64,000 nt of DNA from Dactylonectria macrodidyma (Eukaryota; Ascomycota; Sordariomycetes; Hypocreales; Nectriaceae): the NCBI GenBank assembly GCA_020744425.1, contig JAGMUV010000006.1:2790001-2854000 (forward strand), given 5' to 3'. Every line of letters starts with the position of its first letter. The stretch's first letter is position 1. Of this stretch, positions 54,472-64,000 are shown piece by piece. A program made the position numbers and the translations under genes. Below the pieces are notes generated by a model. The model saw only the letters and a program-made list of their open reading frames with translations. It was not told the DNA's origin and searched no databases.

Positions 54472-55646
54472 TGTTAGGATCTCCAGACTTCTTTCTTTTC
54501 CATTTGTTCTTCTCTGCGGGCACTGAGTCGGTCCAACAGATTTCGCACCAATGCCCCCACGCCGATCTTGACCTCTTTTGCGTAGAGTTCGTGCTATTCG
54601 TTAGTCGATCTGCATTGTGTCGGTGAGCTAGTAAATGCCAGAGAATGTGATGCAGCCAGTAAAGAAAAGTCCGGCGGGACTCGTCAGTCCTTGAAGGCAA
54701 TGGTCGTGGGCCGTCCGAACAGACCCTCCTCATCTGTGCGAATCAATCTGTACAAGGGTCCAATAGAACCTTGGTGGCGATGGAGGCAGACCTAGACTTC
54801 GTTCCTAGCGCTATCCATGGACGAATTGGTGGAACAGGAAATGCATACTTCGTATGCCGTCGGAGCTGTCGACCATGAGGTCGCGAGGTCCCGCCAAGAT
54901 TGGGGGTGTTACCATCGCCGAAACCGGGTTCAGAAGGCACTCCTGGCGTTCTAGATAACGGCTTCCACTCTTTGGAGATTCTGGATGGTAGGAGTCGGAG
55001 AAGGATCTAAGTTAGCGGGACCGAAAAGAGAGAGCTGATGAGTTGTAGGCTCAAAGCTCTTTTTGGAGGTCGATGTTTAGGGACTGGGCTGCGCAATGGG
55101 CGTCTCTCGCTCGTTGATAGATAGAACCTCATCTTCTTGGTCTTCATCTTGGATTAAGATTTGTTGCAATTCCCCAAGACCCATATCGCGCGCCCAGGCG
55201 AACTGCATTTCATCACCGTCGTCGATAGAGGACATGGTGAGAAGCCGCACTTCAATCTAGACCAGGTTAGGATCGGCGATCAAGAGAACGAAGCAACATC
55301 ATTTGCGTACCTTTTCGTACTGTCGAATCTTGACGACAACGAAGTGAGAAGACGATGACTGAGCCTGGTCCACACGGGGTCAGAAGACCACCTCACATCA
55401 CTGAGTGAATCGACTTACGATTCCTATGCCAGGGGTGTCGAGCGGTGAAAGGCTCCAAAGAACATCCAAGCTTGATAGGTAACCGCAAATGTCCGTAGAC
55501 GAGAGTGTCGAACAAGAACGGAACGCGTTGAGGCGAATTGGTTGGATGCTGGTAAAAGAGGTCGAAAGATTCCTAACGTGGCGAAGGCGGAGAGGGTAGG
55601 GTAAATGGTGAATTGTGTGTATGAGTTTGGAAGGTTCGGGCATCAT
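54472..55646 (-). pseudogene. Decayed multi-exon gene, family unknown
   Basis: Minus-strand exons 55646-55419, 55364-55311 and 55256-55077 join in frame over two 54-bp introns (GTAAGT...CTGAC...CCAG and GTACGC...CTAAC...CTAG). They read SSTDICGYLSSLDVLWSLSP, then SHFVVVKIRQYEK, then IDDGDEMQFAWARDMGLGEL, 153 residues to a TAA at 55077. The same frame continues past the stop with coding character (TSTSKKSFEPTTHQLSLFGP), suggesting CAA to TAA. After a frame shift near 54990 a further frame reads KEWKPLSRTPGVPSEPGFGD to about 54743. Other scraps follow in shifted frames: EEGLFGRPTTIAFKD near 54700 and KEVKIGVGALVRNLLDRLSA down to about 54477. Alternatively the short three-exon protein may be real and the downstream sequence an older tail. 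Start codon uncertain. Confidence 0.4.
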
Positions 55647-56841
55647 TGTTGTCTAGGTATGAAGGAAATAAAAGAGAGTATCGGAGAAATGCTGCTGCAC
55701 GGCAAGAGCATGGCGGTTCCTGCTTTGAGCGGTGCCAGTAAAGCGTCGTACTGTGTAGGGGTGGAACGAGTGGACGGAGTCGGGAGCGGATTTGGAGAAG
55801 ATGGTGCTTGGTAAATTGATGGAAATGCCTTCTTCGAAGTGTCGATCGGTCTTCGAAGAGGCTTGTTGATGTACATGAACGGGCCAGAGGGGTCAGTTCT
55901 GGTCCGGGACGAAACCAACGATCAAACTTGGAACGCCCGTCAATCGAGGGTCGGCTTTCGCGGTCTCGCCGGTCTTGGGTTCCTAGCAAGTTTCTTGGGC
56001 CTCCACCTCTCCTTCGAGAACTCGTCCCATCCCCACCTCGTAGCTGTGGCTTTTGTCTGTGTCGAGTGAAGGCGCTGTGAGCCGTAGGTACTAAGTAGAC
56101 AAGCCACTTGGTACCTCCAGCTTGTCCGGAGTGGATGGCGGGCGCAGGGATGGTGGAGCGAAGGAGAGGGAGCAGGAGGATGTCGACGCGATGTTTTTCG
56201 TGAGCGTTGTGGGACGGCCCAGCTGTAGTTCAAAGAGGAACAGCCACAGGAGGTTGGGGCACGAGGCACCTGCAACGAGTAGCCCTGACCAACTGGTCAC
56301 AAGTGACAACAACTGACCCCAGACAGATACCAGGGACACTGGCATCGAGATGCTGTAATTGGTTGAAAGAATGAGCCGCATGATTGGGACTAGATCGCCA
56401 GGTTCATGGGGTCCCCCGCCGAGCTCACCATATAGTGCCTAAAGTCCAGATGCGCATCGGGTCATTTGACTGTGAGGGCGAGATGCCTTCCTTGCACTGC
56501 CTCAAGGACGTCGATTTCGGTACTATGGAGAAACATGTTGGTGTTCGTCGTCAACGTGTAAAATTTGAGATTCTCATCCACCAGTATCCATCGTCAAAGT
56601 CTCGAGAAACATGGCTGAAAAAGCCTTTAATAAACTTGGGAATAACGACCAACTCTCGGACCCGGAGCTGTTTAGATGCTCAGTTAAGTAAAACTTTGCT
56701 TTAACTGGTTCTAACTGGATCGAAGCCTACTAGTTGGCCATTGGTAATCTCTAGTATTTGCTGAGGTACCCTGGGGCCGTCACTAGAAACAGGATTGGGC
56801 AAGCAAGCCTGGCAATTGAGGTGACACCAGTAAGGAGATGA
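55647..56841. other. No supportable gene; possible upstream exons of a decayed gene
   Basis: Several minus-strand frames (55643-55918, 56091-56381) have partly coding-like texture but no verifiable splice path. CACCG-C/A-TCAAAGC-G/A-GGAACCGCC occurs here near 55713-55735 and again at about 57340-57362 (minus-strand reading PIKAGTA / PLKAGTA), hinting at a duplicated gene. Confidence 0.35.
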
Positions 56842-57377
56842 TTAAGGATTTGTAGGCACTGGGGAATGGGGATGATGGGAAATGCATGGAACCAGTCGGT
56901 GTAGCATCGAGTGGCAGCAATTTGATCTTTGCGAAGTCGTCAAAGAGATCAAAGCGAAAACGGTTTCGTGCCATGGACCATTCGTGGCTGAATGAAGTTA
57001 CAAGAATGACGCACCTCAACGAGTAGAGTGACGTACGGTTTTCGAATGCAATAAGGTTGGCCCTTCTTAAAAAGAACATCTGTTGTCGCCAGGGGGATGA
57101 CAGAAGGGTGCCGAAAGAGAGAGTGGTTGAGTGCCGGTCGCAGAGGTCGAGCCTACCCCTCTCCGGGTGAGGGTAGATCGGCGGGATCAGGTTGTCTAAG
57201 CAGCTGCACAAATGATCCGGCCTGGTCGGTGAAAGGGTTACCTGTATCCGAGGTTCGCGGTAGGTAGGCCGATGGGCGATAAGTTGTTGTCAGTGGATGA
57301 AGGAGCGCATCGAGAAGAATACCAATTAGTATCTGTACGGCGGTTCCCGCTTTGATCGGTGTTGGCATAGAGAACAT
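56842..57377 (-). CDS. Hypothetical three-exon gene, tentative
   Basis: Exons 57377-57242, 57195-57037 and 56987-56842 on the minus strand join in frame over 46- and 49-bp introns (GTAACC...CTTAG, GTACGT...TTCAG) and give 146 residues: start MFSMPTPIKAGTAVQILIGI, a hydrophobic helix near 12-30, then PPIYPHPERGRLDLCDRHST, later RRANLIAFENP. The third exon is less convincing in composition. No family recognised. It may be the 5' part of the decayed gene to its left, since both are on the minus strand. Confidence 0.3.
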
Positions 57378-58887
57378 GGCGCTCTTCTACGATTATATTA
57401 CGCTATTTCATTTGAGGACAGAGCATTTGATCGAAGGCTCCCAGACAGTACCGTTGGCGCAGGATGAAGAGAGTAAAGTGGCGAAGGAGTGGCGTAGATG
57501 ATGACTGGGGGATCACAGAGCAGTCATCCGTAGTAACATTTCATAAACTACCTAGTGTACAGTTTGGTGGATGTTAAGTAATCAAGTCTACGGGCGGGCG
57601 TATTAGAATCGCAGATTCCCCATACCTCTCTGCTTCGAGAGTGGTTTGCCCTCATCTGCTACTCTAAACCACTGCTAAGCCAAGCATTATAGCCAGATGT
57701 GACCCCTTCCTGCAACCAATAAGCCCCCAATGGACAAGGAATTTCATCATCAGTTCGATAAATACTTACATTTATTACCATGGGATACTCAAACCGTGAA
57801 CATATTTGTTGGAGCCGCTACTGAAAGTGGCTGTGGTATCTCGAGGCCCGCTGCAACGCGACCTAGAATCGGAACCTCGCGACCATCCCGCTGAGGAGGA
57901 GAGAGCGTTTCCGCGAGCGATAACTACCACAAGTCCAACAAGAAGAGGCACCTAATGCAGAGCTTCTCTGTTAATTCTGTGGCCACTATCGCATGACCTG
58001 AATAGGGCCAGAGAAGCTGTGGCAGGCTCTTCGAGACTCATGTCACTTAGACAGGGACAATTTGCACCGAGTTGGAAGCTAGATGCTATAACACTGTGAA
58101 CGAATATTCTGCCTCTGACACCCACTGCCCTTTTCTTTCAACGTACGGAATAGCATCCACCTGTATAGTCACCCCAGAGATCCCACCCATACGATTGTAG
58201 GCTTTCTCGCCTCTCTCCAACTTCTCCCATCCTCCGCGCCTCTGTTTCAATCGTTACTAATATTGCTTTACGCCCGACAAACACAGTCTTCCTCCGAAAC
58301 TCAGAGAGATCTTTATGCAAATTCATCGTAAAATCTTGAGAAAAACTTGACGGCTGGCAGTTGAAAGCGACACCCACTGCGAGTCCGTCAAAGAAACGCT
58401 CACCCGCAGGACGGTTGAGAAAACCCCGCCCATAGGACTACTTGCACAGTTCTTGTCGCTTTCTCTTGCGTTGATCATTGATGTCTTTTTTTGCCGCCGA
58501 AAACTCCGTGCTCACTCCAAGCCAACAGAAACTCACCGCGAGGCGATTAACTAGATGGACACCCCGCCACGGGCCCATTCACTCAATACGTAAGAACTAC
58601 ATTATGGAATAAGGCTCAACTAAATGGGGTAAATATGTTGATAATTTAGTACATGGAACTGACATTTTATGTGCTAGTAATACTTATTAAGAGGACATTG
58701 AGAGAAAATCCATGCTTTATGGTGGTTTGCTGGCCTCTGAAGGTGGGCTGGCGTCTGTGACTGGTCACCTCGGTGAACCACGGATGTGGGGAACCATGGC
58801 GGGGCTCACCGAGGTGAGACGCCTCTTTAGTTTTTTTCCTTGTTGCTGGACCGTCGCAAACGCAGCAGCAACAACCACCGGCGCACA
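57378..58887. other. Intergenic, transition to the conserved right block
   Basis: About 1.5 kb without supportable frames. The ~450 bp before 58888 should contain the TRM6 promoter. A moderately AT-rich patch lies near 58590-58690. No tRNA or repeat recognised. Confidence 0.5.
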
Positions 58888-60666
58888 ATGTCTCGAGAAA
58901 CAGTCCAACCCAATCAATGGGTTGCCTTACGGCTCCCCAATGAGACTATGCGCATCCTACAGGTCGTGCCAAACACGTAAGTTAGCCAAAAACCCACTGC
59001 GCCCGACGCGGTAATCTAATCCATGTCTTCTAGGACCATTTCGCTGGGCAAGTACGGCTCGTTCCCGACCAACCTCGTACTCGATCGCCCGTTTCACCTC
59101 ACCTACGAGGTCCAAGAGAAGCGCGAAGGCGAGGCATTTGCCCGGCTCCGCGTTGTCCCTGCTAAGGAGCTCAACGCCGACATCCTGGCCGACCCTAACG
59201 CCGAAGCCGCTGACGAAACCGCCGCCGCCGAGGGAGACGATGTCATCGCCACGGCCGACGGCGAGGAGCTCACGCTCGTCAACGACAGTGGCGAGGTCGT
59301 GATCCGAACTAATAGGGAGATCATCGATGACACCGCGCGCCAGACCCTGGCCACCGAGGAGATTGAAGAGCTGAAGCGGAAGGGCGCCTCAGCCGGCAAG
59401 GAGTTGATCGCAAAGCTGCTGCTTTCCCACACAGCCATCGACCAGAAGACGGAGTACTCGCTCGCCAAGTACAAGCTGCTCAAGACGAAAAAATACATCC
59501 GCCGCTTCACCATTCTACCGCTAGACGTGCCTCAACTCGCCCAGTGGCTGCTCGATGACCGCGACTCGTCCAAGATTCTGGAGATGAGACACGAGCTGAT
59601 GGCGCTGACGGGGTGCTGGGCGGACGTTCATTTTGGCGGCGTGCCGTGCGAAGGGGCCGAGGGGTCACAAGGAGGCAGATGGCTGGTAGTGGATGACACT
59701 GGCGGCCTGCTGGTTGCTGCCATGGCAGAGAGGATGGATATCCTCCACCCCAAGCCGGAGGAGGAAACAAATGAACCTACTACGACCGAGCCAGCTTCCA
59801 CCGCTGAATCACAAGATCAGCCCAAGAGTGTCTCGGAAACAGCCAACCCTCCCCAGACACAAACGCAGCAAAAGAGGCGGCATCCCCGAAAGAGCGACTT
59901 CGACGTCCCCTACGTCTCTACCAACACTATGACCCTCATCCACAGCAACACCCAGCCGAACCTCGTCCTCCTCAAATACTTCAACTACGACAACACCAAT
60001 CCCAACCAGCCCTACCCCTACCACCCACTGGCCACGAACCTCATGCCCATCTCGTGGCTGCAGTTGCTCGCGCCTGAGGAGGACGACTCATACGCCAACA
60101 ACCCCCCGGAGGCCTCGCCCGAGGTGATTGCCTCGTGGAAGACGAATCGCCGCGGTAACTATCACCGCAAGCGACGGAGGTGGGCGCGCATTCGCCATGT
60201 GGTGGACACCACGCGCGCGGGCGGCTTCTCCGGCCTCGCCGTCGCCAGTACCATGGATCCCATCTCCATCATGCGCAACACCCTACCCCTTCTTGCGGGA
60301 GGCGCCCCAGTTGCCATTTACTCCCCTACAGTTGAGCCTCTGACGAAGTTGGCCGACTGCTTCAGCGTCGCCCGGCGAGCCGCATGGGTGACGACCTCCT
60401 CACTGGACATCGAAGGCAAGACAGTCGAGGAGCTTGAACGCTGGGAGGGCAACGAAGAGTTCCCCCTGAACCCGACGCTGCTCCTTGGAGTAAGCGTGCA
60501 GAGCAGTCGTGCCAGGCGATGGCAGGTTCTTCCTGGCCGTACACATCCGTTCATGATGGGCCGGGGCGGCGCAGACGGCTTCCTGCTTACGGGATGGCGG
60601 GCGATTCCAGTCGAGGGCAAGATTGAGGCACGCGGCAAGTTCAAGAGGAGAAAGACGGAGGTCTAA
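58888..60666 (+). CDS. TRM6: tRNA (adenine-58-N1)-methyltransferase non-catalytic subunit Trm6
   Basis: Exon 1 is 58888-58976 and exon 2 is 59034-60666, with a 57-bp intron (GTAAGT donor, CTAAT branch region, TCTAG acceptor), giving 573 residues. The junction creates VVPNT plus TISLGKYGSFPTNL, the family's conserved N-terminal block. An ATG at 59023 lies inside the intron and is not the start. Trm6 (Gcd10) pairs with the catalytic Trm61 (Gcd14) to form the heterotetramer that makes m1A58 in the T-loop of tRNAs, including initiator tRNA-Met, in the nucleus. Further family blocks are KTKKYIRRFTILPLDVPQL and the degenerate Rossmann C-terminal half with GGFSGLAVASTMDPISIMR. A Pro/Gln/Thr-rich insertion is at about 270-320 and a basic stretch (KRRRWARIRH) near 405. 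Length is usual for filamentous fungi. Confidence 0.93.
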
Positions 60667-60921
60667 GGACGGCGGCTACTTTTAATGCGATGGCTAGGAG
60701 CGTGCCTTGGAGAACGACTCTTTGGGACACGTATACAGTTGGTCAGGACACCATACCATGATACCCCTGAATAGACAGGAATTGCGCCAACTCCGTTTCT
60801 AGAAGTTTTGAAAGGTGCTAGAAAGCAATGTGGATTCTTGTGTGAACGAAAAATATGTTTTGTGCCAGCTCTTCAACATCAGCATCATTGTAGCCTTCTA
60901 ATATCGTTTCCCTGTTGTCGT
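60667..60921. other. Convergent intergenic between TRM6 and ARPC3
   Basis: 255 bp shared by the 3' ends of the two convergent genes; no feature seen. Confidence 0.5.
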
Positions 60922-61746
60922 CTACAGCGACTTGTTCATGAACTTTCTCTTGGTAAAGCTCAACCACCACTTGCTGGGCTTGGCCTCGTTCTCCTCGTAT
61001 ACTCTGGCGAGTAATCGGATGGCCAGCTCTTGTCGGACCTGCGCCATGTACTGTTTCAGCTGCTCGGCCTCTTGCCTGTCCCGAGGAGGCTCGTACATCT
61101 ATCGTGGCACGTAAGCAAATCATAATTCCAGCTTTTCTGTCCCCCCGTCTTTGTGCTGGGGAGGAGCCAAACTTACCTGGTTTAGCGGCCAGGCGGGGTC
61201 TCCGGGAATGGAAAAGTTGAGGTCGAGGGCGAGGTTCATGACATCCTTCTGGGCATCGCGAGCAGAGGCTGTAGGTCGGATCTTGGTCAAGCAGTCGCTG
61301 ACGAACCAGATGCCGTACATAAGCAGGCGGTCGGCGGGGCCCTGAATCTCAAAGTTGCGGAAGAAGGTGTTGGCGCGGAAGAGGGCGAGGACCTCGTCGA
61401 GGATGTCATAGCTCTCGCTGTCCGGGTCGGGCGACTCGTGAGCCGGCAGCGGCGGCGATGATGCCGGCAGGGCATAGGCTGGGCCACGGGTCTTGGTGCG
61501 CAGTGGGAGAAGGGGGAAGTTGCCGATGAGGCGGGGGACGTTGGGGTCGGAGTTGAAGACGGAGTTGTATGCCTAGAGTGAAGCGGACTGTCAGCCGGGG
61601 GAATAGAGCTGCGTCGACTTGGGGAGGCGTGGCTTGATATCGGAGGTTGCGGAGCCAGGAGTAGCGGAGGCGGACGGGGAGGCGAACAGGTAGAGGCGGA
61701 TTCGATGAATGGGTTGCGTAGATGGGATTGGGAAACATACCGGCAT
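60922..61746 (-). CDS. ARC18: Arp2/3 complex subunit ARPC3 (p21-Arc)
   Basis: Three exons on the minus strand: 61746-61741 (only ATG CCG), 61572-61177 and 61098-60922, with introns of 168 bp (GTATGT...CTCTAG) and 78 bp (GTAAGT...GATAG), give 192 residues. The protein begins MP-AYNSVFNSDPNVPRLIGN and continues with LLPLRTKTRGPA, YDILDEVLALFRANTFFRNF, LMYGIWFVSDCLTKI and a C-terminal WWLSFTKRKFMNKSL. These are hallmark ARPC3 blocks. The subunit holds Arp3 in the complex that nucleates branched actin at endocytic patches. The two-codon first exon is typical of this gene in filamentous fungi and easy to miss. Length is close to yeast Arc18 (178) plus an insertion near 35-45. Confidence 0.93.
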
Positions 61747-62986
61747 CTTGAACAGCGTTTGGCGAATCCGCACAGTGAAGCTGTTCTGTGGAGGGGGATA
61801 TTCGAGACGGCGCCGACAAGTTGGGATGCGCTCGTCACTAGCGGGGCTGCAACAGCTTCACGAAGCTGTCGTCAATGGTGTGGGGGCAGCGAGGCTGTCA
61901 GAGTTGATGCCTTACGTGGTGGGAGCAAAGCGTCATCCAGCGGTCAGGCCAAAACTATTCCCGTTTCCGGACGTGGCGGGATGACGGGACAACTGCGCCA
62001 CAGCTGGCTGCCTGCCATGTCCCATTATTAGTCACGCAAGCTTTGACCCGCTTTTCCAAAGAGTGGCTGCCTAGTCCGGCGCACTCTCACGTGAGGACGC
62101 TTCTGTGACGCGCCGGCTCCACCCGCGGCGAAGCGTGGCAAGGCGCGTTCGGTTTTGGCTAATCGGGGTCGGGTGAGAAGTCCGCTGGAGCGTCCACTGG
62201 AGCCCACTGGAGCAACAAGCAGGCCAACTGGGTGAAAAAATAGCAGAACAGAACTCGTGTGGCTGCAAACCCTGCACCTTGTTGGGCGGCTTGGTAGCTT
62301 GAGTATTTTGCCGCCCACCCCACGAAAAGTGAAGAGCCAGAGGAGCGAAAAGTGGCCGCCTGGCTGCTGTGACGGGTTTCAGCTGCACGGTCCCCATTAA
62401 ACTGTCCCGTCACCTCCTCTTTTGCATATTTTTCACCCGCAAGAGCAAGCAGCCTTCTTCCCTTCATCCTTCCCGCTCTGGAATTTGTGTCCTCCCTTTC
62501 TACCTCTTCTCTCCGGGCTTCAAATTACTCCCACAAGATCGACCCGCGAAACTAGGCCCGTCATTGCTTTCGCGCGGAAACGCCCCTTTTGCTTTTTCGC
62601 CTTGACAAGTCCGAAGCCCGTGCCAGCCGCTAGTTCCAAAGCTTGTCGCTGAACATCAACAGGGATCGCCCGGGCGCGTCAAAGGGCGTTAAGAGCAAGG
62701 GAGAAGAACGACAAGGGAAAGAACACAAAGCAAGACGCCCAGGAGAAGGCAGCATTCAAGCGAGATACCGTCAATCAGTCAATCCATGCTGATATCTGAG
62801 TCAGTACCCACGCCGCCCTTGACTTGTCACCGCATCACTGTCGCGTTCCCTCTTCCCCCCTTCCTCAACTTCCATTAGCTTAGCAACTCCACACAACTCC
62901 ATAGCCTCGTCTTGCTAACATCATATCCAACGACCAGACTGTTTGGCAACGGCAGCTTCCTCGGACAGCTGCGCGGCCTAGTAGAC
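61747..62986. other. Divergent intergenic region
   Basis: 1.24 kb between the ARPC3 start (minus) and the start at 62987 (plus), holding both promoters. The 500 bp before 62987 is pyrimidine-rich with long leaders (TTCCCTTCATCCTTCCCG, CCCCCCTTCCTCAACTTCC). No coding frame is supportable. Confidence 0.5.
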
Positions 62987-64000
62987 ATGGCGACCTCGCG
63001 CTCCTCCATCGGCAGCGACTCGCCCCATAGCTCATCATCGGACTCAACGCCAACAACATCTCAAGCGCCCGTCGTCGCGCTCCCCAAGCAGCAGCGCCGT
63101 CGTCGTCGCATCCACCGCCCAGCCAAGAACTCGCTCTACGACCTGTTCCATCAGCATGCCGGCACCTCGCTTTTTGTGCGTCCCATATGCTGGACCGACT
63201 TGCACGCCGAGCTCCTCGGTACGCGGTGGGAAGAGCTACCCCCATGCGACAGCCCCAAGCCGGCTACAATGCCTGGCTCGCCGCCTTCAAAGGGTCACCT
63301 GCGGCCGTCACATACCATCATGACACTCAGCGATTCCCTTACCCAGATCCTCCTTCCCGACGCGATGCATCCCATTCTCTGCTCCAACGCTGTCAAGACG
63401 GTGCTCATGACGTTGTGGCCCCAACCCTTCAGCAAACCTCACTACCTACCCGAGTTACACCTGTACTTCGGGGGGCGCGTCTACCGAGATGCCGTGCGCG
63501 CGCAGATCATGTGGAACTTTCCATCCGACGAAGCCAAGTCGTCATACTCGTCCTTTCGCTCAGTCTCAACACGCCCGGCCGATTCTTTCAACGCGCCTAC
63601 GCACCCATGCACACCGTCACCGCAGGGCCCTGCCAACCTACCGATGGTGTGCTACATTGGAAAGAGTCAGCTTGCTAATATCCGAAGAAACCTCTTCCGC
63701 ATTGCCCCAGGACCCGGGAGGAGTTGGAACGAACCCGTGTATCGGTTACAACAATTGAGAGCAAGACAGCTAGTGCCCGCCAATTCGGACCACGACGCGC
63801 ACTTTGTGGGCATCTTTCTCGCCATGGCACAAAAGCACTTCTACCCACCGCCGCCCCCTTCATCGCGGAGAGATACGCCCATGAATCAGAAACGGGAAAT
63901 CCCACCGAGCCCGAATTTCCAGGATGTCACTCTTAGAATTTTGACGCATGACACCGACACGTCAGATTTTATTGTGTACACGGCGTATGTGACCAAGGAG
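62987..64000 (+). CDS. Conserved fungal protein of unknown function (3' truncated by window edge)
   Basis: The frame from the ATG at 62987 (context AGACATGG) stays open for 338 codons to the window end. Residues 1-50 are Ser-rich and end in a basic run QQRRRRRIHRPAKNSL. Then come LYDLFHQHAGTSLFVRPICW, a middle portion with IMWNFPSDEA, a disordered Pro/Ser segment at about 205-230, LPMVCYIGKSQLANIRRNLF and, near the end, DVTLRILTHDTDTSDFIVYT followed by AYVTKE. The last block looks like the strongly conserved core of a fungal-only family of unknown function; I do not know a name for it. No intron is needed in the visible part. Confidence 0.75.
   Translation, partial: MATSRSSIGSDSPHSSSSDSTPTTSQAPVVALPKQQRRRRRIHRPAKNSLYDLFHQHAGTSLFVRPICWTDLHAELLGTRWEELPPCDSPKPATMPGSPPSKGHLRPSHTIMTLSDSLTQILLPDAMHPILCSNAVKTVLMTLWPQPFSKPHYLPELHLYFGGRVYRDAVRAQIMWNFPSDEAKSSYSSFRSVSTRPADSFNAPTHPCTPSPQGPANLPMVCYIGKSQLANIRRNLFRIAPGPGRSWNEPVYRLQQLRARQLVPANSDHDAHFVGIFLAMAQKHFYPPPPPSSRRDTPMNQKREIPPSPNFQDVTLRILTHDTDTSDFIVYTAYVTKE

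Noticed and set aside
57601..57670. Possible tRNA-like sequence
   Set aside because: It has short complementary stretches but no B-box (GGTTCRANYCC) or acceptor pairing.
59023..59033. ATG just upstream of the conserved TRM6 frame as its start
   Set aside because: It lies within the 57-bp intron; the true first exon at 58888 supplies the conserved N-terminus.
63187..63678. 163-codon plus-strand frame near the window end
   Set aside because: It is a shadow of the frame from 62987 that stays open to the window end and has conserved texture.

Overview
The window is nuclear DNA of a filamentous ascomycete, most probably a Sordariomycete (Hypocreales or Glomerellales grade; genus not determinable from sequence alone). 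The evidence is short introns of about 46-168 bp with GTRNGT donors and CTAAC/CTGAC branch sites, intron-bearing tRNA genes, and fungal-only families (HET, fungal NB-ARC/TPR proteins, a Sok1/TCP11 protein, a FucP-type sugar porter). Two conserved, intact gene blocks flank a central accessory region.

Left block (1-19.2 kb, + strand): the 3' part of the proteasome ATPase RPT6; about 9 kb with no supportable gene; a rhodanese plus tyrosine phosphatase gene with one intron (10025-12970); and a Sok1/TCP11-family gene (16114-19182). Right block (58.9-64 kb): TRM6, the tRNA m1A58 methyltransferase partner subunit (+, one intron); ARPC3, an Arp2/3 complex subunit (-, two introns); and the 5' part of a conserved fungal gene of unknown function that runs off the window (+).

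Central accessory region (19.2-58 kb): an AT-rich inverted repeat; a ruined NLR (NB-ARC plus TPR) gene with several stops and frame breaks; head to head with it, an intact 1221-residue protein carrying about nine WW-type repeats and a HET domain; a secreted protein with a long Glu/Lys-rich tail; the 5' stump of a sugar transporter fused tail to tail with the 3'-truncated remains of a nucleotidyltransferase-like gene; a metallophosphoesterase with a frame-shifted internal stretch; tRNA-Pro; about 12 kb of decayed, partly paralogous gene fragments with a Ty3/gypsy reverse-transcriptase scrap; an intact SNF2-family ATPase gene whose ATPase N-terminus is also present as a decayed fragment 8 kb away; tRNA-Gly; an intact four-exon FucP-type sugar porter; and a further decayed multi-exon gene.

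Within the decayed genes most in-frame stops are TAA, TAG or TGA where CAA, CAG or CGA would restore the family reading. This fits C-to-T mutation such as RIP or deamination, but is not proof of it. The self/non-self recognition families (WW-HET, NLR), the rearrangement junction and the paralogous debris suggest a rapidly turning-over recognition island between conserved housekeeping blocks. No intact transposon, CRISPR array or biosynthetic cluster was seen.
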